Source: Odontesthes bonariensis
Taxonomy: Eukaryota > Chordata > Actinopteri > Atheriniformes > Atherinopsidae
Length of the DNA: 64,000 nucleotides
NCBI RefSeq assembly: GCF_027942865.1
Contig: NC_134509.1
Span: 13,852,017-13,916,016, forward strand
Direction: 5' to 3'
Shown: one piece after another, positions 9,510 to 22,720 of the stretch
Layout: every line of letters begins with the position of its first letter
Position numbering within the stretch: position 1 is the first letter of the stretch
The notes under the pieces: generated by a model
The model's input: the letters and a program-made list of their open reading frames with translations, nothing else
The model's database searches: none
What the model was told of the DNA's origin: nothing
Program-made: the position numbers and the translations under genes

Positions 9510-10832
9510 TTAACCCTCTATGGTACGCATTATGATCCCAATTGCAAAAAAAATGTTTGTATGGTTTTTCTAGCTTAAAATGGACTCTTATAACAAAATC
9601 AACAAAGTTTTTAAAAAATAATAATTTTATTAAAGTTTTATAAATTTGTTGCCTCAAGGCAACACTGTACCATCGTGGAACAAAAAACAATATTTCATCT
9701 AATAACATATAAGATACATCAAATCTCCTAAAAACACTTTCCAATTCAACAAAACACTTAAACAAAGATATTTTTGTGGTGCCTGACATAAAATTAATTT
9801 AATTCTTCCTTAGAAATCATTTACAAATATGAGCCGTTGCCCTCAGGCAACATTCTACCATTACGGAACAGTAAGATATGTGTTGATCAAAACTGGCAGA
9901 AACTAATTGGTTAAGCCATGTTTAACATTACAAAACTTTTAATTGTATCATGTACAATGTTCTACACATTAAAAACTGATTAGTACACATATATATATAT
10001 ATATATTTATCCTACTCTGAACCAATCTACTATGCTACCTCCATCCCCATGCTGGCCTTCCTGAGGACTGTCTACTCCTGAAGTCTCCTCATCCTCACCT
10101 CATCCTCACTCTCTCCCTGCAGGGATTCCACCACCACCTCTTCCTCAGCATCACTATTTATCTCACCATTCTCATCCTCACTGTCATCTGGTGGCATAGC
10201 AACCCGTGCCTTGTATGTCTTTGCCTTCCCATAAAAGACATTCGGGTTCATTCCCTGTATTAAAACATTTATTTTAAGTGAATCAAATATTACACAAATG
10301 CATTTTGAATTAATATATACATGGGTTATTTAATATAATTAATTTAAATCATCTTTCATCTTTCATTCTTTCTTACATATTTCATGCACTTTTTACTTGA
10401 ACCATCATGGCCACCAGAGTCAAAAATTATTCCGTAACGGTACAGTGTTGCCTCAGGGCAACATACACTTTTTTGTTATTTACTAAATAATGTATGTTTA
10501 TAGTTTTCCTAAAATTATTGAAAATACTTCTCTACACACCAGTGAATGAAGTTCAGATTTTTTGGAGGGGATTTAAATGACGAAAAATGGTGAAAAACAC
10601 ACTTTCAGAGGGAGGAAATGTGGTGATGTGAAACGTGGCCGCATGGGCTGTAAGAGGATCCAAAATCTCTTCCTGTAGAGCATGTGATCACCAATCTGCA
10701 CTTTCATTGGTTTCTCAAGGGTTAGGAGATTCTTAAGGTGGTATAGACCACCCCCAAAAATGCTTCCTTTTTTTCTTACAAGGTCAAAAAGTCCATGTTG
10801 CCTCAAGGCAACACGGTACCATAGAGGGTTAA
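9510..10832. mobile_element. Non-autonomous piggyBac-type DNA transposon, complete ends
   Basis: The element runs from CCCTCTATGGTAC (9514-9526) to its exact inverse complement GTACCATAGAGGG (10816-10828) and is flanked on both sides by TTAA (9510-9513, 10829-10832), the piggyBac target site. Its length is about 1315 bp, too short for the usual transposase of about 550-600 codons, and no DDD catalytic region is visible. Inside are four copies of a motif beginning TTGCCTCAAGGCAAC followed by a TIR-like GTACCRT stretch (near 9649, 9837, 10433 inverted, and 10796), probably sub-terminal transposase-binding repeats. A short acidic reading frame on the minus strand (10072-10251) looks like a transposase N-terminus. 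Intact ends and perfect TSDs suggest fairly recent insertion. Confidence 0.8.
10072..10251 (-). pseudogene. Acidic N-terminal relic of a PGBD-type transposase
   Basis: A 59-codon frame starts at ATG (complement of 10249-10251). It reads MNPNVFYGKAK..., then an acidic tract (PDDSEDENGE, SDAEEEVVVE) and a stop at 10072-10074. PiggyBac-derived proteins often start with an acidic, low-complexity stretch before the catalytic domain, so this is probably what remains of the parent transposase after internal deletion. No catalytic residues are present. The assignment depends on the surrounding TTAA/TIR structure. Confidence 0.4.
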
Positions 10833-11762
10833 AAAGGAAAGATAAGTATTTAGACAAGCATGCAGCAATAATAATGGTGTCTTGTAATAACAATTTGTCT
10901 TTCTACAACACAAATGCAAACACACACTCTTCTTTCTGGCTTTCCATAAGTGTTTCCAAATAAATTTATGAAATGTATTTACTCAAGTACATGAGATATT
11001 TGTACAGTATTACTTTACTTCTCCACTGCAACTGCAAGATAAATGTTCTTCCATCTCACTCCGCTGCATTGCATACTAATATAATATTTATGTAGCACTA
11101 ACACAGTAACACAGTAAAATGCCACAAAGGACATAAAGCCGTCAGTAATAATCATTTTGCAGAATATACCAGCATCATTTTTTAATTTTAATAATTCATC
11201 TTTTGTTATTTTGTGCATATTTATCTGATCATGATGCTATATTTTGCATATAACATTTCTGATAAAGACTTTCACTTTTAATTAAGTATTTTTACAGTCA
11301 GGTACTGTCAGTATTACTTCTCCTTTGACTTATTTCTTCTCATCTGTCATCTTAAGAATAAATAGATGAGTAAACACCACACACAGGCCAGTGAGGACAG
11401 AGACAGAAGAAAAGAAAAGTTAAAATTGAGAGGGCTCACAACAACGCACAGACTACTCACACAGTGTGAGGAGCAGCTGTTGGTGGGAGTGCGCCATTGT
11501 GTGTCACTACATGTTTTCCTCTGGCATTCAAACATAGTTTCTCTATTCAGCAGGGAAGCCCAGCTCTCAACACCAGTCTGAGGCAACTAATACCCCTGTC
11601 TGTCAGAGCTACTCAAAGAGCAAGTGATTGGAGATGACAAATGAGGCAGTAAGACAGGTCAGGCAGCTATATGGCTGCAGCAGGAGCACGGACAGAAAAA
11701 GGACGGGAGGCGGGCACTAAAAGAAGCTTGTAAGTGCTAACAGCAAGGAAGCACTAATTGTA

Positions 11763-11773
11763 TGTGTGTGCGT

Positions 11774-11845
<72 letters not shown>

Positions 11846-11846
11846 T
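11763..11846. repeat. (TG)n microsatellite
   Basis: A dinucleotide run interrupted near its start (CGTGGG), with more than 60 bp of pure TG. Read on the minus strand it gives a meaningless Thr-His frame. Confidence 0.95.
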
Positions 11847-13733
11847 CTGTCATATTTGCTAATCATACTGTTAAGGTCTCTCTGGGTCTGATTCCACACT
11901 TGTGAGGAGTTTGTTTCTGGTTCAGGATTCACCTCCAGCTCTGTCCCCTCATTTAGGCTTACAAGAGAAAATCTTCAATTTCAAATCCAAAAAGAGGAAA
12001 CTTTACAAGATTGTTCCAAACTCACCCGACTGTGCGTCAAGTGTTAGGCCTCAACACTCTATGAATGTTAAATTACCTGTTCTGGTAGTTTAATTCAACT
12101 TGAGTTTAGAAAAGCTAATGAGCGTCAGTGGCAGAAAATGTCATCTTGAATCATCAAGCTACGCTACAAATTATTCTGAAAGAAAAGTCAGATTTCCCCA
12201 GATGTGAATCAAATCAAATACAGAGAAGCTGGGCAACTAAAAACAAAATTACCATGCAGAATTCAGAGAAAGCTGCAAATCATTTTCTGCTAATTCACTC
12301 ATGGTCCCTATTTACATGCCAAACCTGAAGTCAAATATAAAATTCCTTCAATCAGTTTGCATCAACCTGCTCTGCCAGCCTAATCCTGTGCATCCACCTG
12401 CTCTATATGGTCAAACTTAGTTTGTATTGATGCCAAGTTTTTTTGTGTTTGTTTTTTTTGGTCTCTCATTTCCAGAATATTTCTAAATAAAAACTCATTG
12501 AGAGAGCTCTCAGATGATGGCAGGAAGTTAAACTCAATACCTAATCAAATATCTTTCATAACAATCTTCACCTCATGCCATTTGATGATGAAAACAAAAA
12601 CTATTAATGGCCTTCTTTCCTTTCTTGGACACATCTATTATTTTTGCTGCTTCATAATGTTACATCTCCCCTTTTTATGACTCATTCTTTATCTTTCACT
12701 CTGGGTAGGAGGATGATTATGGAAATTAACACATTAACCCAATTCTGAAGCCACACAAAGACCATTTTGTTGCTTGTTTCAGCGCCCAGTAGAAGAATTC
12801 TTTTTGCATTTCCTCAAAATAGATTCTTATGCATCTGTGTCAAATTTGATTTGTACAATAAAGTGTTTCTGAATGATAAGTTCACTTCCTTCGTTTTTGG
12901 CAGCATCATTTTCACTTTTGTTCACTTGTGATTGAGGAACGTCATTATCAACTTTCCATTCAGGCCAGCTTTGGTTGAAATTCAGAAATACATTTGGCCT
13001 GCAAATAAATGATTCACCTTCTTGTAAATTCAATACGGAGTGCAAATAAACAACTTAGGGTGGACTGAAGCCAGGCTGGTCCAAGGCATTATTTAGGTTA
13101 GCTCATATCCCTGAAGCAAGGCTTTACCTCACACTTTAGAGGCTTTATCGACTCCAATGGAAGAAGACAAAGAAAAGGAGGAGGAAAAAAGAAAGAAAGA
13201 AGTTAGAAACACCATATTGTTATGCAGCTTTGTTGCTTGGGGATCTCAATTATGTTACACACATGAACTCAGAATAGGGTCAGAAAGTTGTGCTTATAAT
13301 ATGATGAGTATGATTGTGCTGTTCTCAAAAAAAGTATTTTATTCTGCAGACAGAATGGTTAGTTGTTATGGGTAAATTCAGTAATAAAAATGCGTTCATA
13401 AGAATTTTAAAAGAACTGGGTTTTGAGCCAGAGTTTTTTTTCGGCTGGACTGAGCACATAAACTTCACTGTAGCTTATTCCTGGTTATAAATTATCAGGG
13501 TGGTTTAGCTTGTAAAAGATTTTGTGTGAGCCAGCAGAGAAGCAGAGAGAAGGGCTTCCATGACAAATGGTGCCAGGTTAAGGGCCAGCCGCACAGCATG
13601 CAAAACAGTACAATGGAACAGCATTTGGTGTGCAAATCCATCAGCCCATTCAAATGCTGTCCCAAACAAAAAGCTGATACACAAACAAATCAATAAAGCT
13701 GAGGGGGGACAAATCAGGACAACTGGGGTGGGC

Positions 13734-13752
13734 GGGGGGGGGGGGGGGGGGG
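13734..13752 (+). repeat. Poly-G tract (19 G)
   Basis: An uninterrupted run of 19 G, preceded by GGGGTGGGC. Potential G-quadruplex and likely assembly or length-polymorphism site. Confidence 0.9.
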
Positions 13753-16700
13753 TTCATCAGCTCAAATCTACAAGAGGGGAACAGGCTCAAAGCTGATCCC
13801 ATCAAAAGAAAAGCTTGAGATTTAAAATCAGATCACACACAAGACACATGGTTATGCCACAGATAGTGTGACATTAAAGAGTGTTCGGATTTCCCCGCTC
13901 GGTGTGAAGGAGCAAGTGAGGCGGTGGAACCTGTCTGTTTCTGGATCTATTCTCCCTCTTTAATCCCAGAGACAGGCACGCCCAGCGCTCTGCCATTGTG
14001 CAGCTGAAACCTCTCTATGCATGACGGAGTGTGGTCGTTCAAGTTTACAGGCCCGTGAGCACAGGCTCAATCTCATACACACACACACAAAGAAACAGAA
14101 ATATGTGCTTGTAAGCATGCAAACTCAATACCATGCACACAGAGAATTAAAACCTTGTTCCATTTGTAATTTCTGCATTTATAGCCTTATTTCCAAATGC
14201 CTACAGTTGCATCCAGGTGTTGGACCGTGTCTGTGTCTGTCTCCGGCTGGCTTGGTTTTATGTCTTTATCAAGACATTTTTAAGTATAACAAAGAGTCAA
14301 CTTTATGTTTTTGCAGGTCCTCCTGACGATCCTGTGCATGCAGCCGCAGTTTGCTTTCTTGTCTCTCCACAGACGCAGCGGCCGGTTACCGGTTTTTGGC
14401 TGCTGGTGTCTATCTTTTCTGTTTATCTTTCAAGCTCTCTCCTTTCCTCTCCCTTCACTCCTCCCCTTTCTTTAATTTCTCCTTTCAAGCATTATTATGC
14501 AAAAACAAAACAATGGTGCTGCAAACTATGATGAGAACACTGACACTGTGGGCTTTGGCTTTGTTGATGCCTGTGTCTCTGAGTACAGAAAAAAAAACAA
14601 AAAAACAGTGAACTTTTATTCTGAAAGAATCCAGATCAACTTGTCAAGTGGCAGAGCTTAATCCTACTGACATGCTCCGATAATTGGCTAGGCTAAACCA
14701 GGCTAAACTCTTAACTTTTCGACTTCGATAATGGAATCATACCCAGCACATTTTCAGTTTCTGTCTCCTGCTTCAGATTGACATTCAACAGCTGTTGTGG
14801 TTTTTTTTCATTTTCTCACAAACTATGATTTGTTCTTATGATTTGGATTTTCCTTTTCAGTCATCAAAACAGCTGATATTTGTAAAGAGAGCTGCTTCAA
14901 CTGACATGTAAGGAATGGGAGCATTCAGATAATTAGACACCAATTGCTTTTTTTTCCATGGTGTTTGCCAGATATACAAATATGAGGAGCATTGTGGTTT
15001 CAGATTAGATTTTAAAGTGTGCCTTTAGCCATATCCATCTTCTTGTTTTTTTTCCGTGACTGGATAATAACAGACACTAAATATTATGTTAATATAAAGC
15101 TAATATATAACGGCACAAAAAGGCGAAGAACCCCTGACAGTAACCTGTGAAAGCTAAACAAAAAAAAAGCGAAGTGTCATTAGTACAGACTTCCACCTGC
15201 ACCCACACGGAGAGAAATCCAGATGAGTAGGTTTCTGATGAAGGAGATTATCATAGTTGTTTAACAGTATCTCTCAGTCTCATTCAAGAGCTTGTAATGT
15301 TTCCTCAGCAGCTGACCCACCTTTAACCTGTGTTTGGCTGTCTTTGCCAAGCACACAAGCCCAGAACACCTCATGACAAAACCACAAAGGCCACCTTCAT
15401 GCTTCCAGCAAAGTGTCAGGAAGATAAATTCACTATTATGTCATGAATGGGTCCAATTTAAAAAACAATTCTGCTTCAGGGTGGCTATGATATAAATTTG
15501 ATACATTTACAAATGTGAGGGGTTATACCGAGACAGCATTCTTTTCCTGGTAATGGCAGTAATTATGCTGGTAGATGATCTTCAGAAGATTCTGTCCACA
15601 AAGAGAAAGACATGCTGTGTTTGAGCACCTGATTGCTTGCACACAAGATGTGGCTTGTATTGGCTTTTTGCCTTAAGAACAGATAATCCATGTATGTCAG
15701 TGATTGAGGAGGTACAAATCCTTCGGTAACAGACACACAGGTGGCACTGGAAACAGCATACCAGTCTAGATTTCTCTCTCTGTCTAACTTGGCCAGTTAC
15801 CATGCAAGGCTGAGTCAGAAGGACAACACCCCCAACCCCCCCACCCCCTCCCTGCACAACACAGCCAGAGGTATGCATGAGACTCACAATATCCTCTCTC
15901 CACTTCCTGCACACACACAAGTGGACTGCTCTGCACCACATACTGTTTGAGTGGCCATGCTCAAGCCCCTCAGTCAAGTCATGCTTGAAGCTGTATGAGC
16001 ACTGCAGATGTATGTGTCCTGTCTCTCAAGTAGAAAAGAGTATCCTTATTCCAACACAAGCCACACAATGCAATCTAAAACAAAAGAAAAAACAGCCAAC
16101 CAATGACTTTTAATGCCAGATGGACATGTCATTTGACAACATTAAAGGAAAACTCTGCCGAGCGTAAAATTATACCACCCTATACAAACTTTAACTGATA
16201 ATTAAACCTAACAAACACTGGCTGAGAGCAATATGCTAACAGTGGGGAATCAAAGGGTTGAAAGATGATGGTGGAGAAAATAAATTAGGAAATACGCTCA
16301 CTGTATTTGCTTTCTAACTGAAATTTGGGACAAATCTACTTTCATGTTTGCACAGTAAATGTTTAGCAGGAGAGGTCAGTTGAGTTAGCATAGCATGAAA
16401 ACAAAACAAAAAAAGGGTGAATGGTGCATCTGATGCTGCCTAGTAACGGCAAAGTCCACTTAACTTAACCAAAAACCAACTTTTACCAAGTGGAAATAAG
16501 GATCACGCTACCCATTTACTGTCCTACTTCCATTCATGATCAGATGGGATGCAAGCTTAATTTAAAGTTACCAAAAATATGCAATGCATTTTTGTCCACT
16601 TGTCCAATACATTGCAGTGTCACAATCCATCTTTGTACAATGTGAGAAGATAACATGTCCTTAGCCGCTGTTCTGTGATGACCAGTGTCAATGTGACGTG

Positions 16701-19329
16701 ATGGAAATGGTGAAAGCTCAAAATGTGAGAGCCATAACATTTAGATTTTTGTAACTTTTGAACCATGTATCCTCTAACACCTGACCTAGTACAGTAATGC
16801 CTTACTCTAACCCTAACCATTATGGTGAGAGCGCAGTAGAAAAGTAATGAATTGGAAGTTAGAGAGAAGTAAAAAAGAACAATAACTATTTAAAACATTG
16901 TGCAGACGAGTCTGAAACCAGAAATGTTTTGCACAAAAGTGTTCAGTGTCACAAAGGCCCACAGTTTAGTGCTTCCCACGATCCCCTCCTTCCTCCTTGT
17001 AAGAACGTCATCGTGTTTTGAACAGGTAAGGAGAAGAAGGATGTTGATGTTAAGACAGATCTAAATTTAAGGTTATGCAACGTTTTGTGTCATGGACCAA
17101 TGTAGCTATTTCATGCTCCATCATAAGATTGGGTTGTATTTGGTCATAAATATTGAATATCCTCTAGTGGCCGTAGTTCATACTGGACATTCATACTGCT
17201 CAGACCTTCTGTTCCTGGTTTGTCTATTTCAAAGGTGGCAGAGTTAATCAATTGCTCCATCCACACTGTGAGTGAATTGCTCCCATAGGAGCACCCACCT
17301 TTATTTTTGCTCTTCAGCATTTCTATTTAAAAGTCATGATAAAATCGGTTTGATTTTGGTTGTCATGCCAATTAGTCATTTTATGACGAGATCGACGGTA
17401 TGATTTATGCCACTGTATGTTCTGACCACAATGCGGCAGACTATTAGCTGACGCTGTTTAATAGAAAAGATAATAAGTAAAAAGAAAATATATTGAGTGT
17501 AACTGACATGTATGGACCAACATAGTCAGCAAAAAAGTGAACTCAGAAATCTGATTTGATTTCGAGATTACCGTTCCTAAAAAAAATGGTTTTGAATTAA
17601 TTTACACAAAAATCAATCATCTTTTCATGTAACAAAAAAGAGGTTCAACATCATATAATGACAAACATGCATTCTCAGAGCCACAGCCTTTTCCACAAGT
17701 GCTTCATCTGCCAAGCTTAAAAAGACATGTCAGGTATTTGATAGCTGAGAAAACAAAGCTCTGTGCTCAAGGATATCAGTGGAAGCTGGATGAATACCTG
17801 TATCTTCCTGCTTAGGAATCAGAGGATTTAGTTGGCGGTGAAAGCTTGTCAGCAATAGTACACAAAAGCCTTGTTGTGCACCACTGAATGCGCAAAGTTA
17901 AGATATGACACTAAGAGAATGAACTGCCCATAATGTAGCTCCAGATGTGGCAGGGTGCTTCACTCACAAAGACAAGAAAGACATGAGAAGCCATGTAATG
18001 AGTCAAGTTCATTCAATGTCAAGTCATCCAATCCTTCCATCTGAAGGATTTTGAACAGCTAAGCATTTGATGCTGAATGTTTCAATGTATTCTATCCAAT
18101 TACTTTTCACTTTCTTGTAGAGAAATAGTTATTCCATGTGGCCGTAATATAGTATCAGATTATGGAAGTTATTTAGTCCAGGTCTTACGAGAGGAATACC
18201 AAGCATGCGGTTATGTATTTTAGTTTATTTATTTCAAAATCAGAAGCTGATTACTTTGTTAACGTAAGATAAATAAGCTTGTTACCTGGAGAATGCTGAT
18301 TAATGTGTTGTGTTATCTCAAGAAAAAACAAAATATTAGCTGCTTATCTTCAGATTATTTATATAATCAAATTTAATTTAAGCTTTTAATCAAATCCATA
18401 ACTGAAATCTAAAGCAAGACATATGTAACTATATTTGCTGCAGTTTCTCCAGGGAAAGTATAAGCTGTTGACCAGCCTGCTTCTTTGTCCCAGGCAGCAG
18501 CTGCTTAGACAAAGCCAGTTATTTAATGCAACTACACAAATGTCAGGTAATTCCTGTTTGCTTTCTGATACTTTCATATTATATTGTTATCAGTTAACAG
18601 TTGTTACTGTTGTCAAGTTTCCAAGTGGCAATAAATCTCTGAGATCTGATTAGAATAAGGGATTACAAAAACAACACCATCTTATCTCAAGATGAGGTTA
18701 CGTCTCGATCTTGAGCTAACGATATTAAAGCATAATTTCAAGAAAGCCCGAAATTTAAGAATTGCAAATATATCTAAGGAATGAAAGATGTTATGACACC
18801 ATTTAAATGTCCATTTGCCATACTTTTCACTTCACTTTATTATCACTGAAATCATATTCAGTTTTTATATTCAGTTGGTAGGTGTATGTGCTGTTGACTT
18901 TTTCTATCCTTGTGTGATACCTCCATCCACAAACTGCTAAATTAGGAAAACCTGTGAAATCTTATCTTATTTCATACAAATAAAAAGGAGAGAAAGAATT
19001 TCGTTCCTGGAATTACGTTGCTAGGTAGTTTTCGTTCCTGGAAGTTTAGAGTGACAAGGTGTAGGGTTGGTGTTTTCGTTACAGAACACGGATACAGATG
19101 TCCTGTTTAAGGTTGATTTGGCTGTGGTCTGCAATAATAATAGCCAGTAACCATCAGTAAAGCAAACACCATACATGATACACAAACATAATAAGATAAC
19201 TAAGGTTACAAAGGACTGTATTCAGTTTAGGTAGGTAGACCGTGCGGTTGTCTGCATGAGGTCCTTCCAAGTGTAGAATTGGCTGACATCAATAAGTTGA
19301 GAACAGGTGTCGACAGTCACATGGCCGCA

Positions 19330-19960
19330 GAAGGGGGATTTCTTCAGCTCGCTATCATCTGTCTCTGGATAGGATGATGGGCTGGTCAGCCAATGATCCT
19401 CTGCTTAAAGTAGGAAATCAGGGCCTCTGTGCCAATGATGTGGTCGGGACAGCTCTGTTCGCAGGGTTGTTCACACTATCCACGTACCTCCAGTTGTTCC
19501 CCTCTGTAAGACTCTGGATCTCTGCCACAAGTGTATCCACGAGATCTTATAGTGACGAGATTCCGACCCGATCCAGTGTAGAACTGTAGTGGAGTCGTAC
19601 CAGATAGTGATCTTCCTGATGGGTAAGGTGAGTTCAGTGGGAATGACGCTGGCTAGTTGAGGTACTCTTTTCAATACCTTGGGCAGTATTCCACAACCCC
19701 ATCACGATAGCTTGGCGGCATCTTGCTCAGTAGTCGGTCAACATGAGATCCACATCGTAGTTCGTAGCCGTTCTGTCCCTCTAGGGTCCTAAGCATGCCT
19801 ACCAGTAATTAGATGGATAAGGCAAATGCATCAAAGGCTTCAGAGTCACCATACTTGAGGGCTGGAGTGTTTAGGATGGCACCCAGTTCCCTTTGGACGA
19901 GGTGACAAGGTTGACCTTACTTGTCCTGTAGAGTACAACAACAGATCTGAAAATGGCATT
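19330..19960 (-). pseudogene. Degenerate Pao/BEL LTR-retrotransposon fragment
   Basis: On the minus strand, 19471-19674 contains ITIWYDSTTVLHWIGSES, the RNase H region typical of Pao/BEL polyproteins. In a shifted frame, a segment corresponding to a WRYVDS..NPAN motif follows. Upstream on the same strand (about 19680-19960), frames broken by stops resemble a gag-like domain (for example SKMPPSYRDGVVEY), so gag and RNase H lie next to each other with protease and most of the reverse transcriptase missing. Several frameshifts and stops make it inactive. Downstream sequence (about 18990-19330) may be part of an untranslated region or LTR, and TTTCGTTCCTGGAA occurs twice there, but no LTR pair was found. 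Confidence 0.6.
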
Positions 19961-22599
19961 TTGTTGAAACCTTGATTTCTGAAAAACGTTCATGACTTCA
20001 TTGCAAATTACCTTGAGGGTTATGTTGCTGAATACTAATTTTCCAGTGAAATATTAGCAGTTTGTGAGGCTTAGAAAGAGGAGCAACAATGACTCAATCA
20101 AGCTCAAACTGACAAACTTCATAAATTCATATGTTATCACTTTGGATATGTCAAATGAAGAAATCTAGATGTAACTGATTAAATACTTTAAAGATAGCTT
20201 TAGGATTTTCTTTAGGAGACTCTTTATGCAAATTTCACTTGAACTAGGACAGGTAGATATCTTAGAATGAAATGAGCCATTTTATTGGTAGAATTAACCT
20301 GATGAGGCTGAAATTCCTGACTATCACAGTAATCTTTTTACTTAATTCACGTGTACATGTACAACGGCAAATTTGTGTTGCTTTCATACAACAAGTAGAT
20401 GATATCACTGTTGATTGTACACAAGACATAAAGCTACAGCTAGCAGCCAGATGGCTTAATTTAGCTTAAGGACTGGGGGAAAAAAAAACAGAAATCACAG
20501 GTTTACCAGAAGTTAATGCACTGAACTATTTATTTAAGTAATTATTGATTAAATACTGAAATAAACTTTAACATAACAAGTCATGAGATTTAAATCTGCT
20601 AGAGAGTATAATTTGTCCCGAGTGACAGAGCCAGGCTTGCTGTTTCCAGTCTTTGAGCTAAGTTAAAAATTGGCTGCTGGTAGTAAACACACATGAAAAC
20701 AATATCATTGATCTCGTGCAACTCCAAATGAAAGCAAATGTGAAATGGTTTAGCTTCAATAAAAAAGAAAATTACATTTGAAAAAAAAAGAAAAAAAATC
20801 CTGTTATTCAAATTACATCACTCGTTGGCTGAGTTGCGTGCCACAGCGTGCCCACACACAGAAAGACCTGTACCACTGGAAACAAGACAGCAAGAGCTTT
20901 ACTTCATGGGAAATACTTTGCCAAAGCCACAAGAGCTGTGTGTAGCAATAACATAGGTCCTCTGACTCCCTCTTTTATTTCTCTCTGTAGCTCAGTCATA
21001 CAGCAGACACAGGCAGACAGAAATGAATCCGTGTTAATGAAGTAGAACAAAATAAGGATAGTGCTGGACTTCTACAGTCATCCTAACGTGCAATTCTATT
21101 GTGCAACTCGAGTTCCTTTCAGGTGCAGGCATGGGTAAAAATGCTCATGTGTGGCTTGCCGGGCTCTGTGCAGGCTGAGACATCTATGAGGTGTTGACAC
21201 ATGGATTCTAACAGAGCGCCAACTGATACAGATGTACTGACATTTGCAACGAGGCATAACGTTAATTGTGAGCTCAGCAGGAGTGAGATACTACTGGTAA
21301 CAGGCGAGGATGAGTCTGATCTTGTGAGTCATGTAAAAGAAATCCGTCCAAAAACTGAATAGCCCACAAAATGTCATGAAAACAGTGAAACATTGGTGAT
21401 CTTCAAATAAGTAAACAGATTATTTATATGAAAACTAAAAATAATGTGGTGGTTTATTATCTTGTTTCAGATACTTTTTTTTCTTCGATCTTTTCCACAG
21501 CATTAGACTGCTCATCTTGCAACATCAATAAATGTTGATTTTCCAGTGGTATTTCATTTTAGCTGACGAGAGCCAGTTGGACGGTCATTGAGTGACTACA
21601 GGACTTCATACAACTCCAACATTGCGGTTCAAAAGTATTCAGAATTTTTAAATTGTGTGTGAGACTATAGCAAAAAGCAAAGTGAATATTATAACATGTT
21701 CATTTGAGTCCTCTGTAGTGGCATGTTGTCTGACATTAGAAAGATTACAGCAAATAAGAGTGGAATTAGAGTAAGAATGGTATGTTAATTTTACCCCAGG
21801 TAAAATGGAACAACTAATTTTGAAACTAAGGGCGCACAGCTTAATCACCTGTTTGAGTGGCATTTGTTAAAAACAACAGCACACAGCTACTCTAGGAAGT
21901 TCCACTGCCATTTCTTTAAACAATAAAGTATTTCTACCTATTCTTGGCTTTGTTACGTCTTCAGTCAGAACTAGGTCTAAGGTAAAGGATAAGGTTGAGA
22001 ACTTGGAGTTTAATGAATGATGAAATAAGATTTGATATCATACTGAAAATAATTCTGTCACTGGACCTTTGTTGCTTCTGAAGGCTATTGAAGAGGCTTT
22101 GTCACTTCTGCAGACTTACTGCACTTTGAAGTCCACACAGACCAACTTGCTGTGCTTGTTAACATGAGGTTGAACGACATCTAAAATAAGGTGCAACTTT
22201 AAATGAAGAAATGAAAGCAAAGTAACATCGGGATCTTTTGGACTGTAAAGTTGACTTAATGTCACACAGCCTGGTCAAAAAAAAAGGAAAGAGGAGAAGC
22301 TCAAATGTGGAAATTGAAACCCCGAGCAGTCTTCACTAGCGAGTATTCAGGTGTAAGTGTTGTACCTGAAATATGAATAAAGTAAATAAAACATGTGAGA
22401 GAAGTCTTTCGTTTCTGACCTTTGTTCAAGTTTGGATTCTTGTAGTTTGTGAATTTTGCTCCTCGAAACAGTTTCTTTTACATTGTAAACAAATTAATGT
22501 CACTTACGTTTATTTCTCCGCTGCCATGCATTGTCAAAAACGGTTGTTTTCTCATTAGATTTTTGTCCATGAGTATATACACTTAACCAAATAAATTAA

Positions 22600-22720
22600 A
22601 TGGTTCACATTTATATGGCACCTATTTAACCTTAAGTAGGCTCTACAAAGCAATTTACATATGCTTGACATTCACCCGTTTACACAGACACTCATTCAGT
22701 GCTTCTTATTATATGTGCAC
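22600..22720. repeat. Dispersed fish repeat fragment, family not named
   Basis: The run CACATTTATATGGCACCT, then CTCTACAAAGCAATTTACA, then CATTCACCCGTTTACACAGACACTCA resembles a repeat that I recall as common in fish genomes. Boundaries and family are uncertain. Confidence 0.35.

Larger units (their letters stand above)
10833..18989. other. Intergenic desert, no gene seen
   Basis: No exon or protein domain is recognisable. It contains a long TG microsatellite (11763-11846), a poly-G tract (13734-13752) and scattered short A or T runs. Open frames such as those at 15582-15977 and 14021-14531 have low-complexity or random composition and no splice context. Confidence 0.5.

Noticed and set aside
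9845-10450. Considered the TTGCCTCAAGGCAAC repeats as a CRISPR-like array
   Set aside because: The genome is eukaryotic, copies are few and irregularly spaced, one is inverted, and they lie within a transposon.
11717-11932. Minus-strand frame with a long Thr-His run
   Set aside because: Translation of the TG microsatellite.
16800-16822. CTAACCCTAACC, telomere-like
   Set aside because: Only two units; no interstitial telomere array.
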